Assembly (NCBI GenBank): GCA_964436975.1
Contig: CAYTET010000054.1
Coordinates: 1-13,626 of the forward strand
Direction of reading: 5' to 3'
From: CAYTET01 sp964436975
GTDB lineage: Bacteria > Bacillota_I > Bacilli_A > Erysipelotrichales > Erysipelotrichaceae
Length of the DNA: 13,626 bases
In this document: positions 6,453 through 13,351 of the stretch, piece by piece
How the letters are laid out: every line of letters begins with the position of its first letter
How positions within the stretch are numbered: the stretch's first letter is position 1
Notes under the pieces: model-generated
Told to the model about the DNA's origin: nothing
Databases searched by the model: none
The model's input: only the letters and a program-made list of their open reading frames with translations
Position numbers and translations under genes: made by a program

Positions 6453-8486
6453 ATGAAACACCAAAAATCACGCCTGGTAAGGGCCATTATCATCGTAGCG
6501 CTGCTGTGCACCGGCTGCTGGTTTTTCGGCCGCAATCTGAAGGCTGATACCAACAAGGATCTGCAGCTGGGAAACGGCAGCACTCTGGTCTATCAGGTGG
6601 AAGTTGCTTCCGATGCTGATGCGGACACCCGCACGGCCCAGGTAAAAGCTGCCGCCGACATTCTGGCGGCCCGGCTGAAGGCATTCGGAGCCTCCGACTG
6701 CCAGTATACGGTGGCCGATACCAAAATTACTTTTGAAGTTACGGGAATCGATGATATTGATTCCATCCGCAGCTATCTGACCATGACCGGCGAACTGACT
6801 TTCCGCAAAGCCGATGACACGGCCATCATGGACGGTTCAGTGCTGAATTCAGACTTTGCCCTGGGCATTGAAAAGAGCGGGGACTATGTTCTTGGCTATC
6901 TGTATATCAGCGATACCAAGACCTTTAACTCTTATACTACCGTTTTATCAATCAGTGACGACACTACCATGGTTGTCTGGATTGACTATACTTCTGATCA
7001 AAGCTATTCGACTGAGTCTAAGAAAGACCAGCCGGCTTATCTGGGCGCCAACAAGGTTGACTCCGCCATTTCCGGCACGACTGCCGTTATGACTCTTTCC
7101 CAGGATTATGATACGGCCGTCAAACTGGCCGCCGTTGTAAACAGCGGCCAACTGGCCAACACGGTGCGGGAGGAAAGCTGCTCGGTTTTAACCGCCCAGA
7201 TGGGTGAGAATGCCTATAACACGGTTTTCCGTGATATCGCCATCGGTTCAGTGGCTGTCCTGCTGGCAGTTATTCTGCTGACAAGAAGCATCGGTGCGGT
7301 TTCGGCCGTTTATGCCGCTTTCTATCTGATCCTTGTTGTTTTCTGCAACAGTGCCTTAGGTGTCAATTTCAATACCACCAGTGCCCTGATCATTCTGTTT
7401 GCCATGATTGTCAGCCTGACAGGTCAGCTGATGCTGTCCCAGGACATCAAGATAGCCCTCAGACGCAACTGCAGTCCGGTCAATTCATTTGATGAAGGTT
7501 TCAAGGGCAACTATGCCCGCTGGATCGACACGGCGGTTATCGGCACTTTAGCCGGGGCGCTGCTCTGGCTGGTCGGCACCTCCTCATTCCGTTATTACGG
7601 CATTACAATGATTATTTCCTCGCTGCTGTCATCCCTGCTGATCAATTTCGGATCAGCCTGGACAATCAATGATCTGCTGGTGGCCGGTCTATTGGATAAT
7701 TCCGCCGCCTTCGGTGTCAAAAAAGAAGACATCGCTGACGTGGCCGCCGGTGAAAACTACAATTATGTAAACCGTTTCTCCAAAGTTGACTTTGCCAGCC
7801 GCGATGCCAAGGGTTTCTGGCCGCTGCTGCTGACGGTTATCGGATTGGCCGGGGTGGTTCTTGTTATCGTCAACAACCACATCACTGCTGCCAATACCGA
7901 CTTCTACCGGCTGCTTATCATCATTGCGGCTACCGCCCTGGTCAGCCTGATTTATTCCATTATGCGGTGCAATGCCGCCAGCGGCAGCATTGTTGCCACC
8001 ATGGTGCTGCTCAACAGCATCCTGGCCATCGGGCTGTATGGTATATTGGGTCTTGATCTGAATGGCGCCGGGTTTGGTCTGGTCTGTGCCATGGCCGGCT
8101 TTGGCGGCATGTTTGGCGTCATTATCGTTTCCGCCCTGATGCAGGCTTATGATCAGATCCGCAGTCAGAAAGTCAGCGACGAAAGGATTGCCGCCTGCTA
8201 TAATCAGGCTAAGGCAAGACTGATGATGCCGCTGTTGGCCGGCGGGGTCATGCTGGTATTCATTGCGGCGGTGCTGATCGGAAGTGCTGCCATGATCCGC
8301 TATGCGGCTGTCGGAATGCTGATGGGTCTGGCGCTGGTGGTTTCAGCACTGACATTTGCCAGCCGGCAGTGGCTCGACAGAACGAAAAATGATCTGCACT
8401 CGCCCAAAAAGAAGAAGAAAAAGTCGGACGAGCCGGAAGAGATGGTAGTTTACGGCATTAATGAAATCCGGCAGCGCCGGCATTAA
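6453..8486 (+). CDS. secDF: SecDF-family protein translocase subunit, divergent, conserved relay motifs missing
   Basis: A membrane protein of 677 residues with the fused SecD-SecF plan: helix 1 (about 10-26), a large extracytoplasmic SecD domain, five more helices (about 256-401), a linker, and six SecF-type helices (about 454-635), then a Lys-rich tail (KKKKKK, 652-657). SecD character shows in the repeat ending ILAARLKAFGASDCQ and in MTGELTFRKADD. SecDF normally uses proton flow to aid protein export through SecYEG. Here the usual SecD motif around VDAN is replaced by LTGQ (322-325), the SecF N-D pair by S-A (560-561), the DLxGG motif reads LQLGNG, and the SecF periplasmic domain with GIDFTGG is nearly absent. 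The frame is intact. The ribosome binding site AAAGGGG (6439-6445) and the one-base gap after the ComN-like gene support the start. Function as a proton-driven motor is doubtful; a structural role is possible. Confidence 0.85.
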   Translation: MKHQKSRLVRAIIIVALLCTGCWFFGRNLKADTNKDLQLGNGSTLVYQVEVASDADADTRTAQVKAAADILAARLKAFGASDCQYTVADTKITFEVTGIDDIDSIRSYLTMTGELTFRKADDTAIMDGSVLNSDFALGIEKSGDYVLGYLYISDTKTFNSYTTVLSISDDTTMVVWIDYTSDQSYSTESKKDQPAYLGANKVDSAISGTTAVMTLSQDYDTAVKLAAVVNSGQLANTVREESCSVLTAQMGENAYNTVFRDIAIGSVAVLLAVILLTRSIGAVSAVYAAFYLILVVFCNSALGVNFNTTSALIILFAMIVSLTGQLMLSQDIKIALRRNCSPVNSFDEGFKGNYARWIDTAVIGTLAGALLWLVGTSSFRYYGITMIISSLLSSLLINFGSAWTINDLLVAGLLDNSAAFGVKKEDIADVAAGENYNYVNRFSKVDFASRDAKGFWPLLLTVIGLAGVVLVIVNNHITAANTDFYRLLIIIAATALVSLIYSIMRCNAASGSIVATMVLLNSILAIGLYGILGLDLNGAGFGLVCAMAGFGGMFGVIIVSALMQAYDQIRSQKVSDERIAACYNQAKARLMMPLLAGGVMLVFIAAVLIGSAAMIRYAAVGMLMGLALVVSALTFASRQWLDRTKNDLHSPKKKKKKSDEPEEMVVYGINEIRQRRH

Positions 8487-8517
8487 GCGGGTCTTAAAAT
8501 AGAAATATGGGGAAGCT

Positions 8518-10137
8518 ATGAAGTACAGTCCGATTCCAACAGATGGCTATCAGCAGATTGAGCAGCGATATAAGCTGCAGCCGCTGCCGGCCAAGCTATT
8601 GGCCGCAGCCTTTGCGACGGAACAGGACATAGCTTCCTTTCTTTATGCGCCAAGCCGCCCGGAATTCAAGCCGGCTCCCTGTTTAGTTCAGGCGGCCGCC
8701 GTTATTGAACAAAGCCGGAGGGAGCAGCAGAAGGTGTTTATTTTCGGAGACTATGACTGTGACGGACTCAGTGCCACGGCCATAATGTACCGGCTGGTTA
8801 AAGCATTGGATATGGAATGCGGCTACTATGTTCCCAACCGGATCAGTGAGGGCTACGGCCTTAATCTGATCCGGCTCAAGCAGGCCTATGACAAAGGCTA
8901 CCGGCTGCTGATTACCGTTGATAACGGCGTCAGGGCCAAGGAGGCTTTGACCTGGGCTAAAGAGGCGGGGATGACCGTTATTGTTACCGATCATCATCTG
9001 TATGATGAGCCTGTCGAATGCGATGCGCTGATTCATCCTGATCTGCTCAATGAAGGCCAGCATGATTTCTGCGGGGCGGCTGTTGCCCTGTGTCTGGCCG
9101 AATACATGAATCAGGCGGATGATAAGATGCGTGTACTGGCCATGATTGCCACTCTGGGGGATGTTGTGGCTCTGCAGCAGCAGAATGTGGCGATTGTCCG
9201 TGAAGGAATCAGGCTGCTGAACCAGGGCTGCTATCCCAATCTATTGGCGGAGCCTTTTAAACTGAAAACACCCTTAAGCTGCAGTGATGTGGCTTTCCGG
9301 TTAGTCCCGCGGCTGAATGCGGCCGGCCGGCTTTCCGACATTGCCAATCCTAACCAGATTGTCCGTTTCCTGCTGGCCGAAGATCCGGCGGAAATATACC
9401 AACTGGCCGTGCAGATTGAACAGCTCAACAGCCAGCGGCAGCGTCTGACCAACCAGCTGCTGCCGGCCTTATTGGACCGGATTGAAAGCGGCAGCTCTGT
9501 TGTACTGCTTTACCAGGAAAATCTTCATGAAGGCCTGCTGGGCCTGCTGGCGGGGCGGATCTGTCATCTCATCGGCCGGCCGGTGATAATCATGACTGAA
9601 AGCATGGGCCTGATTAAAGGAAGCGGCCGCAGCATCAATACCTATGATCTGAGTCAGAACCTGCAGCCGTTTACCAAATTTGAAAACTTCGGCGGTCATA
9701 AGCTGGCCTGCGGACTCTCGCTGGCCAAGCCGAACATGGCGGCCTTTGAAGAATTCGTCAAAACCATGCCGCCGGTCAGCCAGCCGGCTGAAAGCGGCTA
9801 TGTTCTGATTGATCCGGTCGATATTACTGAAGAAGGTCTGAAGCAGCTGTTTTCTTTTGAGCCTTTCGGCCAGCAGCGCAAGCTGCCTTTGATCGGCCTG
9901 GCCTCAAAAAGTAATTATGAATACCGCATGCTGAGAAACAGCAGTCAGCTTAAATGGACCGGTCATGGCCAGGATGTTGCTTTTTCGATTGTTTCCTTTG
10001 GCGATAATGACGGCTACCAGGCTTACCTGAACCAGAATGATCTGCTGTTTATCGGTGAATTCAGCCTGAATAATTTCAATAACCGGACTTACTACAACCT
10101 GCAGTGCGAAAAAATCATAAATAATAATCAGAAATAG
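8518..10137 (+). CDS. recJ: Single-stranded-DNA-specific 5'-3' exonuclease RecJ
   Basis: This DHH-family nuclease of 539 residues degrades single-stranded DNA 5' to 3' in recombinational and mismatch repair. The DHH domain shows motif I GDYDCDG (77-83), VDNGV (134-138), VTDHH (156-160) with the DHH triad, GAAVA (186-190), and ATLGDVVAL (211-219), followed by RLVPRLNAAGRL (261-272). The DHHA1 domain has HEGLLGLLAGRI (337-348), GSGRS (368-372) and FGGHKLACGL (391-400). A C-terminal OB-like region (about 425-535) follows. All metal-binding aspartates and histidines I expect are present. It is closer in length to the E. coli enzyme than to the longer Bacillus RecJ, so the extra C-terminal domain of the latter seems absent. 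It follows secDF by 31 bases with GGGGAAG before ATG 8518, probably in one transcript. Confidence 0.94.
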   Translation: MKYSPIPTDGYQQIEQRYKLQPLPAKLLAAAFATEQDIASFLYAPSRPEFKPAPCLVQAAAVIEQSRREQQKVFIFGDYDCDGLSATAIMYRLVKALDMECGYYVPNRISEGYGLNLIRLKQAYDKGYRLLITVDNGVRAKEALTWAKEAGMTVIVTDHHLYDEPVECDALIHPDLLNEGQHDFCGAAVALCLAEYMNQADDKMRVLAMIATLGDVVALQQQNVAIVREGIRLLNQGCYPNLLAEPFKLKTPLSCSDVAFRLVPRLNAAGRLSDIANPNQIVRFLLAEDPAEIYQLAVQIEQLNSQRQRLTNQLLPALLDRIESGSSVVLLYQENLHEGLLGLLAGRICHLIGRPVIIMTESMGLIKGSGRSINTYDLSQNLQPFTKFENFGGHKLACGLSLAKPNMAAFEEFVKTMPPVSQPAESGYVLIDPVDITEEGLKQLFSFEPFGQQRKLPLIGLASKSNYEYRMLRNSSQLKWTGHGQDVAFSIVSFGDNDGYQAYLNQNDLLFIGEFSLNNFNNRTYYNLQCEKIINNNQK

Positions 10138-10148
10138 GCAAGTTGCGG

Positions 10149-10154
10149 TATAAT
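10149..10154 (+). promoter_or_regulatory. Possible promoter for apt
   Basis: A perfect TATAAT lies 11 bases after the recJ stop and 33 bases before the apt ATG. No good -35 hexamer is found 16-18 bases upstream and there is no TG extension, so this is at best a secondary promoter allowing apt expression apart from secDF and recJ. Confidence 0.35.
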
Positions 10155-10187
10155 ATCTTTGTGTTTTTTTATTGGGAGGACCTTGAT

Positions 10188-10706
10188 ATGAGCCTGAATT
10201 TAGAAGAGTACATTGCGAATATTCCTGATTATCCGATAAAGGGCGTCCTGTTCAGAGACATTACACCGCTGATTGGCAACGGCCCGGCCTTTCATCAGGC
10301 CTGCGCTCAGATAATTGAATTTGCCAAAGAGCAGAAGGTTGATATTGTTGTCGGTCCGGAATCCCGCGGTTTTATCTTTGGCTGCCCGGTTGCCTATGAA
10401 CTGGGTATCGGCTTTGTGCCGGCCCGCAAGCCCCATAAGCTGCCCCGGGAAGTCATATCCTATGAATATGCCCTTGAATACGGCACTGCAACTATGGAGA
10501 TGCACAAGGATGCCATAAAGCCGGGTATGAGAGCCCTGGTCGTTGATGATCTGCTGGCGACCGGCGGAACCATTGACGCGGCCAATCATCTGGTTGAGTC
10601 GCTGGGCGGCGTAGTTGCCGGATGTGCTTTTCTGGTTGAGCTTACTGATTTAGGCGGCCGCAGCCGGCTGTCTGATTACAATGTCATGTCGATTCTAAAA
10701 TACTAA
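10188..10706 (+). CDS. apt: Adenine phosphoribosyltransferase
   Basis: This cytoplasmic purine-salvage enzyme of 172 residues converts adenine and PRPP to AMP and pyrophosphate. Visible motifs are the N-terminal PDYPIKGVLFRDITPL (13-28), GPESRGFIFG (56-65), KPHKLPREVISYEYALEYGT (81-100) and the PRPP-binding loop VVDDLLATGGT (118-128). Length is typical. ATG 10188 is chosen because GGGAGGA (10174-10180) precedes it at seven bases and the product then starts like other Apt proteins. An in-frame upstream ATG at 10143 would overlap the TATAAT and add an unrelated hydrophobic stretch. Apt is next to rel as in Bacillus, linking adenine salvage with (p)ppGpp control of purine nucleotide pools. A hairpin terminator follows within ten bases. 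Confidence 0.97.
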   Translation: MSLNLEEYIANIPDYPIKGVLFRDITPLIGNGPAFHQACAQIIEFAKEQKVDIVVGPESRGFIFGCPVAYELGIGFVPARKPHKLPREVISYEYALEYGTATMEMHKDAIKPGMRALVVDDLLATGGTIDAANHLVESLGGVVAGCAFLVELTDLGGRSRLSDYNVMSILKY

Positions 10707-10712
10707 GAACAT

Positions 10713-10742
10713 GAATCGAAGACTTTGGCCTTCGATTCTTTT
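10713..10742 (+). terminator. Hairpin terminator between apt and rel
   Basis: A perfect nine-base stem, GAATCGAAG (10713-10721) with CTTCGATTC (10730-10738), closes an eight-base loop and is followed by TTTT (10739-10742). The short U-tract may make it leaky. It ends only four bases before the rel ribosome binding site, so it may also act as an attenuator or leader element for rel. Confidence 0.7.
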
Positions 10743-10758
10743 ATAAAAGGAGCATGCT

Positions 10759-12963
10759 ATGACGGCTCAGATTCCGGTCAGCCGGGAAATGATCATGAAT
10801 GAGGTTAAATCCTACATTCATGATGATGATGACCTGGCGCTGATTGAAAAGGCCTATGACTATGCTGCTGAAAAGCATAAAGACCAGCGCCGCCGCAGCG
10901 GCGAGCCCTATTTTGTGCACTTGCAGCAGGTCGCCTATGTACTGACAACGCTGCGTGTCGGACCGCAGACCATTGCGGCCGGTCTTTTGCATGACGTCAT
11001 GGAAGACTGCGGGGTGCCTAAGGAAGAGCTGGCCGCTGAATTTGATGATGATATCGCCAATCTGGTTGAATCAGTCACTAAAATAGGAAATATTGAGTTT
11101 AAAGATATCAAAGAGTACCAGGCGGCCAACCACCGCAAGATCTTCATTGCCATGGCTAAGGATGTCCGGGTAATTATTATCAAGCTGGTTGACCGGCTTC
11201 ATAATATGCGGACGCTGCAGTATATGGCTCCGGAAAAGCAGCAGCGCATTGCCCGTGAAACGCTGGATGTTTATGCCCCGATTGCCCACCGCATGGGTAT
11301 CAGCGTTATTGAGAACGAATTGGAAGATCTCTGCTTTTTCTACCTTAATCCAGACAAATACCATGAAATTGCCCATATGGTGGAAATGAAAAAGACCCAG
11401 CGGGAAGCCATGGTCAATAAAATGATCGTTGATATAAAAAAGATGCTTGACCAGTACGGCTTTTCGTTCCGCATTTTCGGCCGGTCAAAGCATCTTTACA
11501 GCATCTATAAGAAAATGGTCGAAAAGAATAAGACGTTTGATGAAATATTCGACCTTTATGCTATCCGGATTGTCACCCAGACGGAACTTAACTGCTATGA
11601 AATCCTGGGCTATATTCATGCCCAGTACAAGCCGATGCCCAACCGGCTTAAAGATTATATCGCCATGCCGAAAAGCAACATGTACCAGTCACTCCATACC
11701 ACAATTATGAATGACCAGGGCAACGTCTTTGAGATTCAGATCCGGACCGAGGAAATGGACCGGGTTGCTGAGCAGGGTGTGGCGGCGCACTGGCGCTACA
11801 AGGAAGGCGTTAAGTATTCCCGCAGCAAAGAGCAGAAGGAAATTGAGGAAAAACTGTCCTGGTATCATGATTTGATAGCCATGACAAATGACACGGAAAC
11901 CAAAAGCAGCGAGCTTATGGATGTTCTGCAGAAGGACATCTTCGAAGCCAATGTTTATGTCATGTCCCCCAAAGGCCGGGTTATTGAACTGCCCAACGGC
12001 TCAACGCCGATTGACTTTGCCTACCGCATTCATACCGATGTTGGCAACCAGGCTGTCGGGGCCATGGTAAACGGCGTTTTAGTGCCTTTAAAGACTCCTT
12101 TGAAAACCGGTGACATTGTCACCATCAAGACATCCAAGCAGTCAGCCGGACCCAGCGAAGACTGGCTGAAGATTGTCAAATCAGCCACCGCCCATAATAA
12201 GATTAAGGCCTTTCTGTCTAAGAAAGAAACGGAAGACCGCAAGGAAGCCGTTGAAAAGGGCGAGAAGATGCTTAATGACGAACTGCGGCGGCGCAGTCTT
12301 GATCCGGCGGTTTACATGGATAAGCAGCATATGGATAATCTTTATGCCCAGATGGATTTAGGCTCGTACAATGAGCTGATGTATGCGATCAGTGCCAAAT
12401 CCGTATCAATGGTGCAGCTTGTCGAGAAACTGACCAATCAGAAAACAACATCGCCGCTGATGGATAATATGGCGGCCAGCAAGATGTTTTCCCCCAAGAC
12501 AGTTAGACGGCAGGTTTCCAGCGCCGGTGTAGTTGTGGAAGGCATTGATTCCATCAAGGTGGCTCTGGCCGGCTGCTGCATGCCGGTATACGGCGATGAC
12601 ATCGTCGGCTATATCACCATGGGCCAGGGCGTTACGGTTCACCGGCGGGACTGTCCGAATATTGCCGGTGAGAAAAAGAGACTTATCGATGTCAGCTGGG
12701 ATACGGCTAGCGGAAACAAAGAGTATGAAACCTGGCTGCGGCTCGATGCTGATGACCGCAACTTTCTGATCAGCGACATTGTGACGCTGGCGGCCCAGCT
12801 TAAAGCGCCGCTGATAGGCATTAATGCTGAAATGATGCCTGACAAGATCCACTGTTTTGTTGTAATCAAAATTCGGGTCAAAACCATTGACCAGCTGACG
12901 CAGGTTATGGCAAACATGCGCAAGATAAGCGGTGTTAACGATGTTTTGAGGATTACCAAATAG
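10759..12963 (+). CDS. relA: Bifunctional (p)ppGpp synthetase/hydrolase (Rel/RSH family)
   Basis: A long RSH protein of 734 residues that makes and degrades the alarmone (p)ppGpp in response to amino-acid starvation sensed at the ribosome. Domains in order: hydrolase HD domain with His54, LLHDVMED (His78-Asp79, 76-83) and KLVDRLHNMRTL (142-153); synthetase domain with GRSKHLYSIYKKM (241-253), RLKD (296-299), YQSLHTT (309-315) and EIQIRT (325-330); TGS domain (about 396-458); a helical region; a conserved-cysteine/zinc-finger region with GCCMPVYGDDIVGY (605-618) and HRRDCPN (628-634); and a C-terminal ACT domain (about 657-734). RLKD fits the RxKD motif of bifunctional enzymes rather than the ExDD of monofunctional RelA. 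The intact HD motif agrees. AAAAGGAG (10745-10752) lies six bases before ATG 10759. No convincing promoter lies between the preceding hairpin and the gene. Confidence 0.97.
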   Translation: MTAQIPVSREMIMNEVKSYIHDDDDLALIEKAYDYAAEKHKDQRRRSGEPYFVHLQQVAYVLTTLRVGPQTIAAGLLHDVMEDCGVPKEELAAEFDDDIANLVESVTKIGNIEFKDIKEYQAANHRKIFIAMAKDVRVIIIKLVDRLHNMRTLQYMAPEKQQRIARETLDVYAPIAHRMGISVIENELEDLCFFYLNPDKYHEIAHMVEMKKTQREAMVNKMIVDIKKMLDQYGFSFRIFGRSKHLYSIYKKMVEKNKTFDEIFDLYAIRIVTQTELNCYEILGYIHAQYKPMPNRLKDYIAMPKSNMYQSLHTTIMNDQGNVFEIQIRTEEMDRVAEQGVAAHWRYKEGVKYSRSKEQKEIEEKLSWYHDLIAMTNDTETKSSELMDVLQKDIFEANVYVMSPKGRVIELPNGSTPIDFAYRIHTDVGNQAVGAMVNGVLVPLKTPLKTGDIVTIKTSKQSAGPSEDWLKIVKSATAHNKIKAFLSKKETEDRKEAVEKGEKMLNDELRRRSLDPAVYMDKQHMDNLYAQMDLGSYNELMYAISAKSVSMVQLVEKLTNQKTTSPLMDNMAASKMFSPKTVRRQVSSAGVVVEGIDSIKVALAGCCMPVYGDDIVGYITMGQGVTVHRRDCPNIAGEKKRLIDVSWDTASGNKEYETWLRLDADDRNFLISDIVTLAAQLKAPLIGINAEMMPDKIHCFVVIKIRVKTIDQLTQVMANMRKISGVNDVLRITK

Positions 12964-12989
12964 GGCGGAACAGCATTCCGCCCGTTTTT
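12963..12989 (+). terminator. Strong intrinsic terminator after rel
   Basis: A perfect eight-base stem, GGGCGGAA (12963-12970) with TTCCGCCC (12976-12983), closes a five-base loop and leads through one G into TTTTT (12985-12989). The rel stop codon TAG overlaps the stem by one base. Confidence 0.93.
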
Positions 12990-13096
12990 AATAATGCCTT
13001 TCAAAGCCGGCCGGACCGGGGAGTGCCGTATTTTTATGTCAGCAGACTTCATGGTTTTCCGCGGCTCTGTTTTTAAGCAACTTTAATGCGTTGTTG

Positions 13097-13125
13097 TTGC
13101 AAAAGGGCGGTTCTTCACTTATAAT
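13097..13125 (+). promoter_or_regulatory. Sigma-A promoter for the tRNA-Cys/tRNA-Leu unit
   Basis: TTGCAA (13097-13102, four of six to consensus) and a perfect TATAAT (13120-13125) are separated by exactly 17 bases. The predicted start near 13132 lies about 13 bases before tRNA-Cys. A GC-rich run (GGGCGG) falls in the spacer. Confidence 0.75.
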
Positions 13126-13144
13126 AAAAGACGCGTAATGAGAT

Positions 13145-13218
13145 GGTTCCTTAGCCAAGTGGTAAGGCAATAGACTGCAACTCTGTGACCGCCAGTCCGA
13201 ATCTGGCAGGAACCTCCA
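13145..13218 (+). tRNA. tRNA-Cys (anticodon GCA)
   Basis: Acceptor GGTTCCT (13145-13151) pairs with AGGAACC (13208-13214), then T as discriminator, the expected base for Cys, and an encoded CCA. The D arm is GCCA-AGTGGTAA-GGC, with the A13-A22 mismatch seen in other tRNA-Cys. The anticodon arm ATAGA-CTGCAAC-TCTGT carries GCA. The T arm is GCCAG-TCCGAAT-CTGGC. The T loop reads TCC instead of the nearly universal TTC. All four stems otherwise close perfectly or with one G-U pair, so the gene looks functional. Confidence 0.96.
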
Positions 13219-13222
13219 TTAT

Positions 13223-13308
13223 GGGGATGTGGCGGAATGGTAGACGCAACGGACTTAAAATCCGTTGGTAGCGATACCGTGCGGGTTCGAGTCCCGCCAT
13301 CCCCACCA
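13223..13308 (+). tRNA. tRNA-Leu (anticodon UAA)
   Basis: Acceptor GGGGATG (13223-13229) pairs with CATCCCC (13298-13304), then A as discriminator and an encoded CCA. The anticodon arm ACGGA-CTTAAAA-TCCGT carries UAA. A long variable arm follows, as in class II tRNAs, and the T arm GCGGG-TTCGAGT-CCCGC is canonical. It lies four bases after tRNA-Cys and surely shares its transcript. Confidence 0.97.
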
Positions 13309-13320
13309 CTATAGACATCC

Positions 13321-13351
13321 GGTTTGGTACAGCGGTATCAGGCTTTTTTTT
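13321..13351 (+). terminator. Terminator after tRNA-Leu
   Basis: GTTTGGTAC (13322-13330) pairs with GTATCAGGC (13335-13343), with three G-U pairs, around the loop AGCG. It runs into eight T residues (13344-13351). It ends the tRNA unit 13 bases after the CCA. Confidence 0.75.

Noticed and set aside
8467..8480. CCGG-CAGCG-CCGG hairpin at the end of secDF
   Set aside because: The stem is only four bases, lies within the coding end and is not followed by a T-run, so it is not called a terminator.
10143..10187. Upstream in-frame ATG extension of apt
   Set aside because: It overlaps a TATAAT box and lacks a ribosome binding site, whereas ATG 10188 has GGGAGGA at ideal spacing and gives a standard N-terminus.
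12990..13096. GC-rich palindromic bits (CCGGCCGG, CCGCGG) between rel and the tRNA promoter
   Set aside because: They are short self-complementary restriction-like words without a stable longer stem, T-run or reading frame. No feature is supported there.
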